A DNA stretch of 14,262 bases from Methylococcaceae bacterium. Lineage in GTDB: Bacteria; Pseudomonadota; Gammaproteobacteria; Methylococcales; Methylomonadaceae. Where the stretch lies: positions 1 to 14,262 of the forward strand of contig JABFST010000096.1 in the NCBI GenBank assembly GCA_013140465.1. Reading direction: 5' to 3'. Shown here piece by piece: positions 6,355-12,646 of the stretch (position 1 is its first letter; each line of letters begins with the position of its first letter). The notes beneath the pieces were generated by a model, which was not told the origin of the DNA, ran no database searches, and worked only from the letters and a program-made list of their open reading frames with translations. A program made the translations under genes and the position numbers.

Positions 6355-8703
6355 ATGGCTACTTGGCTAGAAACCTGTCAACAACAACTTGCACGTTTAG
6401 AAATCACTTCCGTCCTGGCGGACAAACTGGTCACGCTGAGCAATAAAACCAGTGAAGACATTGCCCCTGAGCTAGTGCAAAAAATCAACACTGAACACGC
6501 ACGCCTCAATCGGCAACTGGAACGGCTGCACGCCAACCGTTTTGAAGTGGCGGTGATAGGCTTAGAAAAAGCGGGCAAAAGTGCCTTGTTAAATGCCTGG
6601 TTAGGCCAAGAAATCTTGCCGTCTGCACGCGAACGCTGCACGTTTACCAGCACCGAAATATGGTCGGCACAAACCGAGCAAGACCAATTGCTGTTTATCC
6701 AATATTACAGCAAAGAAGAAATCACTAAGTTGCAGAAACAACGCCAAGATGCGCTGGCAGGGACTTTAGGCGACAAAGAACGCAAAGAAATCCAAGAAGA
6801 CTTTGACGACACCGAAAAAAACCTCAACGCCATCCTTGAATTTGCCAAACAAAAAAATGGCTACACCCAGCCGTTTATCGACATCAGTGAAATCAACGAA
6901 CAATTGCAATCGGCGATTTTTACAAACCGCGCCCAATCGTTGGCAATCAAACGCATACAGCTGAAAACCGTGCGCCTACGCAGTGACCGGGACATTATTT
7001 TTCATGACGTGCCGGGTTTTAATTCGGGTATCCAAATGCACTCCGAACAAGCTATCGACCGCCTAAAAGCCTGTGATGCGATTATTTACGCCAAAGAAAT
7101 GAAACAGCCCTCGATCACCGGGCCGGAAAAAGAAATCTTGCTGATTGCCGATGCCGAAGACCCTAGCCTGAAAGTGTCGGACAAAATTTTTGTGGTGCTG
7201 ACCCAAGCCGATGCCTTCGACGACCCGATAGACTTTAAGGAAACTTTGGCAAAACACCGCAATTACTGGCCCGCCGTACCCGAGCGGCGCATGATTCCCG
7301 TTTGCGCCCGTGCCCATTTGGTGGAATTTGGCATTCCCTCAGAAGACACGCTCAGACGCACTAAAAGTGCCGACGACAAAACCAAACTTAAAAAATTGGG
7401 CATTAATGACGGCATTTTGCCGTTAAAAGAAACCGTCAACCACTACATCGACCATGAACGCGCCGAAGCCCTGCAAACCCGTTGCGATGCGCTGGTCAAT
7501 GCCTTCCGCTATCTGACTATAGACGTGCTGGGCAAACTCGAACCCCTGTACGGCGAACTGACCGACACCGAAATGGAAGAAGACGATTTGCTGGGCAAAG
7601 AGTTTAACCAATGGTGGGGGCGCGAATGGCAACGCATTAAAAAAGATTTTGATGTCTGGTATGCCGAAAGCATACAAGGCCGTGAAGAAGCCGATGCCCT
7701 AGGCGCAGAACACCAAGAACTGGCAGCCTTGCACGCCGCCTACGATGCCAAGATTGACGCTTTACTGTCAAATTTGACCACAGGCCAACTCGATGAACTC
7801 AAGCGCATTTACACGGCTGGGCGCACTATTTCAATGCCCGATCCGCGCGAAGGCAATTACAAAATCCGTGAAGAACTGTTCAGGGAAATCCAACAAAAAT
7901 TTGAGAACGAACTGACCGACCAATTGGCGCAATCGCTGCAAGTACTGATAGACCAAATCGTGCAAAAAACCCAAGCCTTGCTCTGGGAAACCGTAGACGT
8001 GCGCAAAAGCTTGTTAAACTCCGACGAAAGCATAGAACAAGCGCGTATCCGCCACGGCTTTCAAGTGTTGTTTTTGCGCTTTGGACGGGTTGCCGTAGAA
8101 GCGTTTATCGCCAAACCGTTACAAGCACGCGAACGCCTGTTGCACGAACGTTCGGCAGAAATAAAAACCTTAGAAGCCTTTTATCAAGGCACCGACATGA
8201 GCAAGCAAGATGTCACCCATTATTTGCGCTATGGCTTATGGGCCGCCAAAGCCGCTGCACCCACAACCAGCACCCGGGCAAAAGCCGCTTTAAAAACAGC
8301 GATAGGCCAAGAAGTGGTCAATATCATCGGCAACGAACCCGCCAGCACCAAAAAATCCGCCGAAGAACAGGAAAAACTGCCCGAACCCAGCAATTTTGAA
8401 CAAGTGGTAGAAGAAATTAACGCCGACTTAGCCGCCCTTAAAGATTACTTAAAAAACAGCGTGTTCTATGCCGCTGGCTTTGTTACTTATTGCAACCAAG
8501 AGCTGGAACGCATCCGCAACCGCTTTAAAGAAATGGAAGACAACGACAGGCAATGGATAGGCATCATCCGCACTGCCGTCAAATACGAAAAAAACCCCAA
8601 CATCCCCTACAACATCGCCCACAGCCGCCGCGATTTTAGGATGCGCCGTGAATTGGCGATAGAGCTTAAGGAAGTGCGCGAGGTTTTTAGCCAGATGTAT
8701 TGA
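6355..8703 (+). CDS. Dynamin-like GTPase
   Basis: This is a 782-residue large GTPase of the bacterial dynamin-like class. After an N-terminal helical segment (1-62) comes the G domain. G1 is GLEKAGKS (69-76). The G2 threonines lie in CTFTST (95-100), where T98 or T100 is the likely switch I residue. G3 is DVPG (218-221), and G4 is TQAD (283-286) in place of the common T/NKxD. A charged helical insert (about 117-165) sits between G2 and G3. The long C-terminal part (about 370-782) is mostly predicted helical and coiled, as expected for a stalk. No strong transmembrane segment is seen. Relatives remodel membranes, act in phage defence or move chromosomes; none of these can be chosen from sequence. 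It starts at ATG 6355, follows pfp by about 175 bp and ends before a terminator hairpin, so it is probably its own unit. Confidence 0.85.
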   Translation: MATWLETCQQQLARLEITSVLADKLVTLSNKTSEDIAPELVQKINTEHARLNRQLERLHANRFEVAVIGLEKAGKSALLNAWLGQEILPSARERCTFTSTEIWSAQTEQDQLLFIQYYSKEEITKLQKQRQDALAGTLGDKERKEIQEDFDDTEKNLNAILEFAKQKNGYTQPFIDISEINEQLQSAIFTNRAQSLAIKRIQLKTVRLRSDRDIIFHDVPGFNSGIQMHSEQAIDRLKACDAIIYAKEMKQPSITGPEKEILLIADAEDPSLKVSDKIFVVLTQADAFDDPIDFKETLAKHRNYWPAVPERRMIPVCARAHLVEFGIPSEDTLRRTKSADDKTKLKKLGINDGILPLKETVNHYIDHERAEALQTRCDALVNAFRYLTIDVLGKLEPLYGELTDTEMEEDDLLGKEFNQWWGREWQRIKKDFDVWYAESIQGREEADALGAEHQELAALHAAYDAKIDALLSNLTTGQLDELKRIYTAGRTISMPDPREGNYKIREELFREIQQKFENELTDQLAQSLQVLIDQIVQKTQALLWETVDVRKSLLNSDESIEQARIRHGFQVLFLRFGRVAVEAFIAKPLQARERLLHERSAEIKTLEAFYQGTDMSKQDVTHYLRYGLWAAKAAAPTTSTRAKAALKTAIGQEVVNIIGNEPASTKKSAEEQEKLPEPSNFEQVVEEINADLAALKDYLKNSVFYAAGFVTYCNQELERIRNRFKEMEDNDRQWIGIIRTAVKYEKNPNIPYNIAHSRRDFRMRRELAIELKEVREVFSQMY

Positions 8704-8719
8704 TAGCAGCGCGTCACGC

Positions 8720-8761
8720 AAAGGTTGAAATAAACCACCGATAGGTTTTTTTCAACCTTTT
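8720..8761 (+). terminator. Terminator after the dynamin-like gene
   Basis: AAAGGTTGAAA (8720-8730) pairs with TTTCAACCTTT (8750-8760). An inner AAACC/GGTTT stem makes a long hairpin rich in T on its 3' side. It begins 17 nt after the stop codon. It could work in both directions. Confidence 0.7.
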
Positions 8762-8829
8762 GGTAAACGACAATCCTGCCTTGTATTGCTAAGTGATTGT
8801 TTTTAAATGTGCCGATAACCTCGCCAAAC

Positions 8830-8845
8830 TGGCATGGAACTGGCT
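8830..8845 (+). promoter_or_regulatory. Sigma-54-like promoter upstream of the 29-codon gene
   Basis: TGGCATGGAACTGGCT fits the sigma-54 consensus (TGGCACG-N4-TTGCW). GG and GC are exactly 10 nt apart and 5 of 5 bases of the -24 TGGCA block match. The TT of the -12 block is TG here. Transcription would begin near 8856, about 62 nt before the ATG at 8918. The nearest regulator-like gene is the Fis-domain fragment at 3-155, but no functional link is shown. Confidence 0.5.
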
Positions 8846-8848
8846 TAA

Positions 8849-8906
8849 CCCTTGATAAGTCGCCTATCTATAGACGCGGCGATGAAATATTATCAATTAT
8901 CAAGGG
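8849..8906 (+). promoter_or_regulatory. Leader inverted repeat that covers the ribosome site
   Basis: CCCTTGATAA (8849-8858) is perfectly complementary to TTATCAAGGG (8897-8906), whose last bases are the Shine-Dalgarno of the 29-codon gene. Inside it, TCGCC (8860-8864) pairs with GGCGA (8878-8882). The heptamer TTATCAA is duplicated in tandem (8890-8896 and 8897-8903), so TTGATAA can pair with either copy. Only pairing with the second copy buries the ribosome site. If transcription starts at 8856 from the sigma-54-like site, most of the left arm would be missing, so the two signals may act under different promoters. A DNA operator is an alternative reading. Confidence 0.45.
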
Positions 8907-8917
8907 ACATCGCTGTT

Positions 8918-9007
8918 ATGATCGTAGACATTATTTTGACCGCCGTTTTTGGCATTGCCGTCGCTTATGCGTTTGTTTTTATCAAAAAGTTGAATATGCA
9001 AAACTAA
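8918..9007 (+). CDS. 29-residue single-pass membrane peptide
   Basis: This short frame begins at ATG 8918 and ends at TAA 9005-9007. The product is 29 residues: MIVD, then an uninterrupted hydrophobic helix at about residues 5-22 (ILTAVFGIAVAYAFVFI), then KK at 23-24 and a short polar tail. The positive-inside rule suggests N-terminus outside and C-terminus in the cytoplasm. The Shine-Dalgarno AGGGA (8903-8907) is 10 nt from the ATG, slightly long. The gene is isolated, with its own upstream elements and a perfect 16-bp terminator hairpin 14 nt after the stop. Small single-helix subunits of oxidases and transporters (KdpF, CydX type) have this shape, but no partner gene adjoins and I recognise no family. 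A longer overlapping frame (8797-9162) has no such support. Confidence 0.55.
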   Translation: MIVDIILTAVFGIAVAYAFVFIKKLNMQN

Positions 9008-9021
9008 GCGGATTGCTTAAA

Positions 9022-9061
9022 GGCATAAAAAAGCCCGTTTTAACACGGGCTTTTTTATGCC
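9022..9061. terminator. Strong, probably bidirectional terminator
   Basis: GGCATAAAAAAGCCCG (9022-9037) pairs perfectly over 16 bp with CGGGCTTTTTTATGCC (9046-9061). The run of six T on the 3' side and of six A on the 5' side lets it serve transcripts from either side. It closes the 29-codon gene. Confidence 0.85.
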
Positions 9062-9179
9062 GCCTACCGCTGGAATGCAACGGCTTTAGACGTTGCCGTG
9101 TTGGCAAGCAGGGTATAAAGTCCGAAGCTGAAACACCAACATTAAACGTAACTTTTCATTAGTTATAGGCAAAAGCGGT

Positions 9180-9212
9180 AGACCTGCGAGGTTTTATAAA
9201 CCTCGCAGATCT
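9180..9212. repeat. REP-like palindrome
   Basis: CTGCGAGGTTT (9184-9194) and AAACCTCGCAG (9198-9208) form a perfect 11-bp stem with a 3-nt loop. AGA and TCT flank it and extend the stem past one mismatch. The form is that of an intergenic repeat; a terminator role is less likely because no T run follows. Confidence 0.6.
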
Positions 9213-9228
9213 TTATCCTGCCACTCAT

Positions 9229-9313
9229 GATAAGTTACCATTAAACGCTCTTTCCCTCTGGGAGAGGGTAGGGTGAGGGGATTTAATCTCGCGTAACTTC
9301 CTGCGTTCTCTAT
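9229..9313 (-). repeat. Dispersed repeat, copy B (inverted relative to copy A)
   Basis: Its reverse complement matches 4753-4840 in the blocks ATAGAGAACGCAGGAA, ATTAAATCCC and CTACCCTCTCCCAGAGGGA. There is one C fewer in the C run and a diverged 10-nt segment between the first two blocks. The outer half of the hairpin seen in copy A is degraded here. Confidence 0.75.
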
Positions 9314-9357
9314 CCCTTGCTTTAACTGTAAACAACCCCACTTAACGAGGAAAAACA

Positions 9358-9981
9358 ATGCAATGGGCCGCTAACGAATTGGCAGAAATAGCAACCGTCA
9401 CCCTCAGCCACTATCACCAACATGCCGCCGAGTTTTGGCAAGGCACTAAAGACCACGATGTCAGCCAAAACTATGCGGCGTTTTTAGCGCCCTTGCCTAA
9501 AAACCAGCCCTTGGATATTTTGGATTTGGGTTGCGGCCCGGGTCGGGATGTCCATTATTTCAAAGCCTTAGGCCATCGCCCCGTCGGTTTGGATGGCTGC
9601 CCCGCCTTTTGTGCGATGGCGCGGGAATACACAGGCTGCCAAATACTCCAGCAAAACTTCCTCGACTTGGATTTGCCCCACGCCGCCTTTGATGGCGTGT
9701 TTGCCAACGCCTCGTTGTTTCATGTCCCCAGCCAACAACTCCCCGATGTGCTGGCCCGCATCCACACCAGCTTAAAGCCTGGCGGCGTGCTGTTTTTATC
9801 AAACCCGCGCGGCGACAGCGAAGGCTGGTCAGGGCGGCGTTACGGCCTGTACATGCAGCTTGAAACCAGCCAACAATTTTTGGCCGATGCCGGATTTACG
9901 GTGCTGGACCATTATTACCGCCCGCCCGGCAAACCCCGTCATGAACAGCCGTGGTTGGCGATAGTGGCGGCTAAGCACTAA
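9358..9981 (+). CDS. Class I SAM-dependent methyltransferase
   Basis: This is a 207-residue predicted cytosolic methyltransferase. Motif I is ILDLGCGPGRD (54-64). D79 in VGLDG is the ribose-binding acidic residue, and FANASLFHV is the post-motif segment. SLKPGGVLFLSNPRGDSEGW follows beta5. The final LADAGFTVLDHYY and PWLAIVAAK strands complete the Rossmann-like fold, so the protein is one minimal domain without an acceptor-binding extension. The pattern resembles small-molecule and tellurite-resistance-type methyltransferases, but the substrate cannot be named. It shares little with the methyltransferase at 703-1656 beyond the general motifs. Start: ATG 9358 with GAGG in AACGAGGAAAAACA just upstream, a clear ribosome site. 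It appears monocistronic. Confidence 0.88.
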   Translation: MQWAANELAEIATVTLSHYHQHAAEFWQGTKDHDVSQNYAAFLAPLPKNQPLDILDLGCGPGRDVHYFKALGHRPVGLDGCPAFCAMAREYTGCQILQQNFLDLDLPHAAFDGVFANASLFHVPSQQLPDVLARIHTSLKPGGVLFLSNPRGDSEGWSGRRYGLYMQLETSQQFLADAGFTVLDHYYRPPGKPRHEQPWLAIVAAKH

Positions 9982-10464
9982 TAGGCTGCTTCTTAAACGT
10001 GGTTACTGCGATTTGATGCTATTTGCAGAGAAGAATTGGATGTGCCGACGTTCGACATTGATTAGGGTCTTGCCATTAGAGACTGTGAAAGTATTTGAAA
10101 TGCTTTCAGAGCATCTCTTCCTTGTACATAAATCTGAAAAATCAAAATTCAGCATTGTTATAAAAAGCCACTATATTGATTTATAAATTTTTTTAGACGT
10201 ATGTATAACGTTGATAGCTCTGCATGGGAATGCAGTCCCATACGCTCCAGCGTCTTCTTAAGCAATGGAGCAGTATCACGTCGCAACGCTGGAGCGTTGC
10301 CGGATGAATTCCCACGCGGAGCGTGGGAACTATACAAAATACTCTCTGTGCCGTTTATTTAACGAAGTTGAATGAAAGTATTGTTTTGTGCGGCGGGGGT
10401 GTTGGGCGGGTATAGGGCAGCAATGCCTAAGGGTCGGTAAATCCGCACTACGCGGGCAACAAAG
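9982..10464. other. Intergenic region with repeat cluster, no gene seen
   Basis: These 483 bases separate convergent genes. The left half (9982-10220) is AT-rich. It contains GACTGTGAAAGT (10081-10092), also present near 590, and a small GAAAG/CTTTC hairpin. The right half holds the triple palindrome at 10222-10330. No open frame with a ribosome site was found, and no clear terminator serves either flanking gene. Confidence 0.6.
10222..10330. repeat. Cluster of three REP-type hairpins
   Basis: TGGGA-ATGCAG-TCCCA (10225-10240) is the first hairpin. GCAACGCT-GG-AGCGTTGC (10283-10300) is the second and TTCCCACGC-GGA-GCGTGGGAA (10309-10329) is the third. An ACGCTCCAGCGT palindrome lies between the first two. 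The combination of an ACGCTGGAGCGT core and a CCCACGC/GCGTGGG core is typical of a dispersed intergenic repeat found in many gammaproteobacterial and other genomes; this is from memory of the form. Confidence 0.7.
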
Positions 10465-10914
10465 TTACTGGCTAGCTTGGCTGATATTGTTCTGCTGGGC
10501 GAGTGCTTCGGTTAAGTTATAACCTTCTTCATTATATAAATCGCCCATAAAAAATAAGCGCATATCGATAATCCAAGCAATTTTTTTCTGTTGTTTGTTG
10601 GCGATGACAATCGTTGATAGCTTGGGGTTGTTGTAAATCACCTGTTCGACAACAGTGCTTGGGTTGGATGGGTCTTCTTTTAGGGCGCCGGTCACAATGC
10701 GCTGGGCAGATGCCATCGTCAGCACGGCATAGGCTGTGGGTTGGCGGGTGTTTTTTTCATCTTCCAAGGATTGGGCTTCAAAATAGCCTATGTCGTAGAC
10801 AATCTTAAAAGTCACGGCAATCAAAATCGCGCCGCCAAAAACCGACAGGCCAATTTTTAACCGTCTTCTGACGCGGGGATTTTTTAGTCTTTTTATAATC
10901 ATGCGAATTTTCAT
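10465..10914 (-). CDS. Single-pass membrane protein of unknown function
   Basis: This is a 149-residue product counted from the ATG at 10914. A strongly basic N-terminus (KIRMIIKRLKNPRVRRRLKIG) precedes one hydrophobic helix (about residues 21-40, LSVFGGAILIAVTFKIVYDI). The remaining residues form a soluble, mixed-charge domain, so the protein should be anchored with its N-terminus in the cytoplasm and its domain in the periplasm. No motif is recognised. An in-frame TTG at 11004 would add 30 residues with no better ribosome site, and an ATG four codons further in is possible. It lies 130 bp downstream of the PepSY remnant on the same strand, so it may have been part of the same uptake operon. 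Confidence 0.65.
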   Translation of the reverse strand: MKIRMIIKRLKNPRVRRRLKIGLSVFGGAILIAVTFKIVYDIGYFEAQSLEDEKNTRQPTAYAVLTMASAQRIVTGALKEDPSNPSTVVEQVIYNNPKLSTIVIANKQQKKIAWIIDMRLFFMGDLYNEEGYNLTEALAQQNNISQASQ

Positions 10915-11044
10915 GGGGCTATTATCGCATGACCGACAGGATTTCACATAGGCTCTGTTGGGTGTGTGGATGAGGGAATGGCGTTTTATTTTTGTTGCGC
11001 CCAATATGCTGGGCCAATAGGGTAGGTAGGTTGAAATCGTTTGT

Positions 11045-11425
11045 TTATGAGGGCTTTCGTAAGCCTAGTGCACGGCGTTTTTGCCGCCAAATGTAAACCC
11101 CGCTGAGCGACACGGTGGCGACTGCCACACCTGTTGCGCAAACCAAGAGCTTATACGGCAAGCCGCCCCAACGGGCGGTGTGCAACTGCATCAGCCAAGT
11201 GTTGATGGTTTTGCCGACATACTGGCCGGTAGCCAGTGACAGGGTCACGAAACTGCCGTTATTGGCATCGAAATACACAACGCTAGCACCGATACCCGAA
11301 CCTAGGTCGCGGTCGCTGCGGACTTGGTAGCCAAATACGGCGGTATCGGGATCATAAAACAGTAGTTCTTCGCGCAATATCTTAAAGTGCTGGTGTTGGC
11401 TTGTGCCGCCATCAAACCTTGGCCT
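11045..11425 (-). pseudogene. C-terminal remnant of a PepSY-type transmembrane protein
   Basis: The frame reads HFKILREELLFYDPDTAVFG, then YQVRSDRD, a beta-hairpin-like VVYFDANNGSFVTLSL and ATGQYVGKTINTWLMQLHTA. A transmembrane helix (VCATGVAVATVSLSGVYIW) and a basic tail follow. This is the end of PepSY-associated membrane proteins, which sit beside siderophore receptors and act in the inner membrane. Full members are roughly 350-400 residues with several helices; only about 110-125 residues and the last helix remain. The frame is open back to TAG at 11456-11458 but has no ATG or GTG with a ribosome site; the first usable codon is a TTG at 11377. The text directly joins the STN fragment upstream, which suggests a deletion. 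Confidence 0.7.
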
Positions 11426-11714
11426 AGGCGAACCCCGTGCCGTTGAGTAAGTGCGCTAATGCTTGTTGCGGGGTATAACGGCCTACCAGTGCTTGGCTTT
11501 GCTGTTGGCGGGGCCAGTCTGCCGGATACAGCAGTTTGAGATGGGCGCGGGCTGCCAGTTCGGTCAGGGCGTTCTCTAAGCGTTGAGCTGGGATGTGGTA
11601 GTTTTGTACGCCGCTGTCGGCAGGTGCGGCGGACACTGTGCCGCCCACTAAAACCGCACTCGCCAGTGCGGTAAGGGTAAAAAAGTTAAGGCGATAGGCA
11701 GGGACGGTGTGCAT
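11424..11714 (-). CDS. Truncated TonB-receptor N-terminus (signal peptide plus STN domain)
   Basis: This 96-residue product starts at ATG 11714 behind a strong ribosome site (AGGAGAAAAT). A signal peptide with core FFTLTALASAVLVGG ends near VSAAPA (about residues 26-32). The STN domain follows: YHIPAQRLENALTELAARAH, LKLLYPADWP and VGRYTPQQALAHLLNGTGF. This domain heads FecA-type siderophore receptors, where it passes a signal to an inner-membrane anti-sigma factor. Full receptors run to 700-800 residues with plug and barrel; here the frame stops one residue after GTGF. The bases that follow encode a PepSY protein in another frame. It is therefore best read as the surviving head of a deleted receptor gene, though a stand-alone STN protein cannot be excluded. 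Confidence 0.7.
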   Translation of the reverse strand: MHTVPAYRLNFFTLTALASAVLVGGTVSAAPADSGVQNYHIPAQRLENALTELAARAHLKLLYPADWPRQQQSQALVGRYTPQQALAHLLNGTGFA

Positions 11715-12098
11715 ATTTTCTCCTAAACAAAAAGCGCGGGTTAAACGGGATTTGGCTTGCCACCCTGCGCCACAACAACGCCCTAGGGTGCTTGGGCAGC
11801 GTGTGGCATTGGTAACACACAACAAACCAAGAATGCCGTTTTACAAGCAATCGCTGTGCCGTTATCTAATTGTTTGATTTAGAAGTTTAAAATATGCCGT
11901 TTCGGGAGTCGGATAGGTTATATCACCTACTTTGGGTGATATGGCTAGGTTTGCGGGTGGGTTGTTTTTATGAAATCTGCATCAGCGCAGAACGCACTCC
12001 GGTTTGTGATGGGTTTGGGCTATCGCCCCAGCCAACGACGAGTTGTAGAGATTATCTACCGAAACTCGACACCTACTGTTGTAAATTAAGGATACGAA
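11715..12098. other. Divergent intergenic region with two hairpins
   Basis: The stretch lies between the minus-strand STN fragment and the plus-strand membrane protein gene. ATATCACC (11920-11927) and GGTGATAT (11935-11942) form a perfect 8-bp inverted repeat with a 7-nt spacer, either an operator or a hairpin. Nearer the gene, CGAGTT-GTAGA (12039-12049) pairs with TCTAC (12055-12059) and AACTCG (12063-12068) around a GATTA loop with a 3-nt bulge, within the leader of the gene at 12099. An open frame at 11894-12112 lacks a ribosome site and reads through both hairpins, so I do not annotate it. Confidence 0.5.
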
Positions 12099-12392
12099 AT
12101 GAAAAGGTCTAAGCTAATTTTTTTTGTGCTGTTTAACATAGCCTGTCTATTGAATATAGCCCTATGGCCAGTCAATCAATACGAATGGATGTTATTGGAC
12201 GAGCCGGATATGGTGTTGCCGCTTGATGATAAAGCCAATTTCTATCTACTGTTTGCGGGATTGCCCATCCCGATGTTATTACTGTTTTTAATAGGGAATC
12301 TATCAAAAAAAGCTAAGTTAATGGTAGCCATTAATGTTGGTGTGTCCTTCGGTATTTGGATGTTTAAATATCGTTCAATATTATTGGTCTAG
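12099..12392 (+). CDS. Small polytopic membrane protein, unknown
   Basis: This is a 97-residue predicted inner-membrane protein with three hydrophobic segments: about 6-23 (LIFFVLFNIACLLNIALW), 48-66 (FYLLFAGLPIPMLLLFLIG) and 73-92 (LMVAINVGVSFGIWMF). An acidic loop (LDEPDMVLPLDD) separates the first two. The first segment is preceded by KRSK and the second followed by KKAK, which fits both ends of that pair facing the cytoplasm. The ribosome site AAGGA in TTAAGGATACGAA is well placed before ATG 12099. The gene is AT-richer than its neighbours and points opposite to the surrounding genes, a possible sign of separate acquisition. I recognise no family. Confidence 0.7.
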   Translation: MKRSKLIFFVLFNIACLLNIALWPVNQYEWMLLDEPDMVLPLDDKANFYLLFAGLPIPMLLLFLIGNLSKKAKLMVAINVGVSFGIWMFKYRSILLV

Positions 12393-12646
12393 ATCAACGC
12401 GTAGATGGGTTTGGGTAGGATGGGCAGAGGCGAAAGTTTCGTAGCAGGAGCGTGGCCTTATCGGGCCTGACAAACATACGCAAATGTCAGGCAACAAAAG
12501 CCGTTGCCCGACCTCGCTGAGTGGCAAGCAAACACAAAAACCTGGGTTAGGCTGAATACAATAAAACCCAACATTCTGATTTTGCTGGTTTACGCTAAGC
12601 CAGCGTATGATTTCGCTATGACGAAACCCTCCTAAGCCGCGTTTGC
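12393..12646. other. Intergenic region with palindromes between convergent genes
   Basis: GCCTGACA (12465-12472) and TGTCAGGC (12485-12492) form a perfect hairpin. TGGGTT (12543-12548) with AACCCA (12565-12570), and TTTCG (12611-12615) with CGAAA (12622-12626), are smaller ones. None has a T run that would make a convincing terminator for either flanking gene. No supported gene is present. Confidence 0.5.

Larger units (their letters stand above)
9062..9357. other. Intergenic region with palindromes before the second methyltransferase gene
   Basis: No gene is supported here. The stretch holds a small hairpin (GCAACG...CGTTGC near 9077-9096), the palindrome at 9180-9212 and copy B of the dispersed repeat at 9229-9313. 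The last 40 bases lead into the methyltransferase ribosome site. Confidence 0.5.

Noticed and set aside
8797..9162. Plus-strand open frame of 121 codons
   Set aside because: It lacks a ribosome site, is rich in Cys and Arg without pattern, and reads through the leader hairpin, the 29-codon gene and a strong terminator.
10086..10382. Direct repeats TGAAAGTATT at 10086-10095 and 10373-10382 as a target duplication of an inserted element
   Set aside because: Ten bases of AT-rich sequence can recur by chance in this region, and no transposon end or transposase lies between them.
11894..12112. Plus-strand open frame of 72 codons
   Set aside because: It has no ribosome site, overlaps the start of the well-supported gene at 12099 and passes through two inverted repeats.
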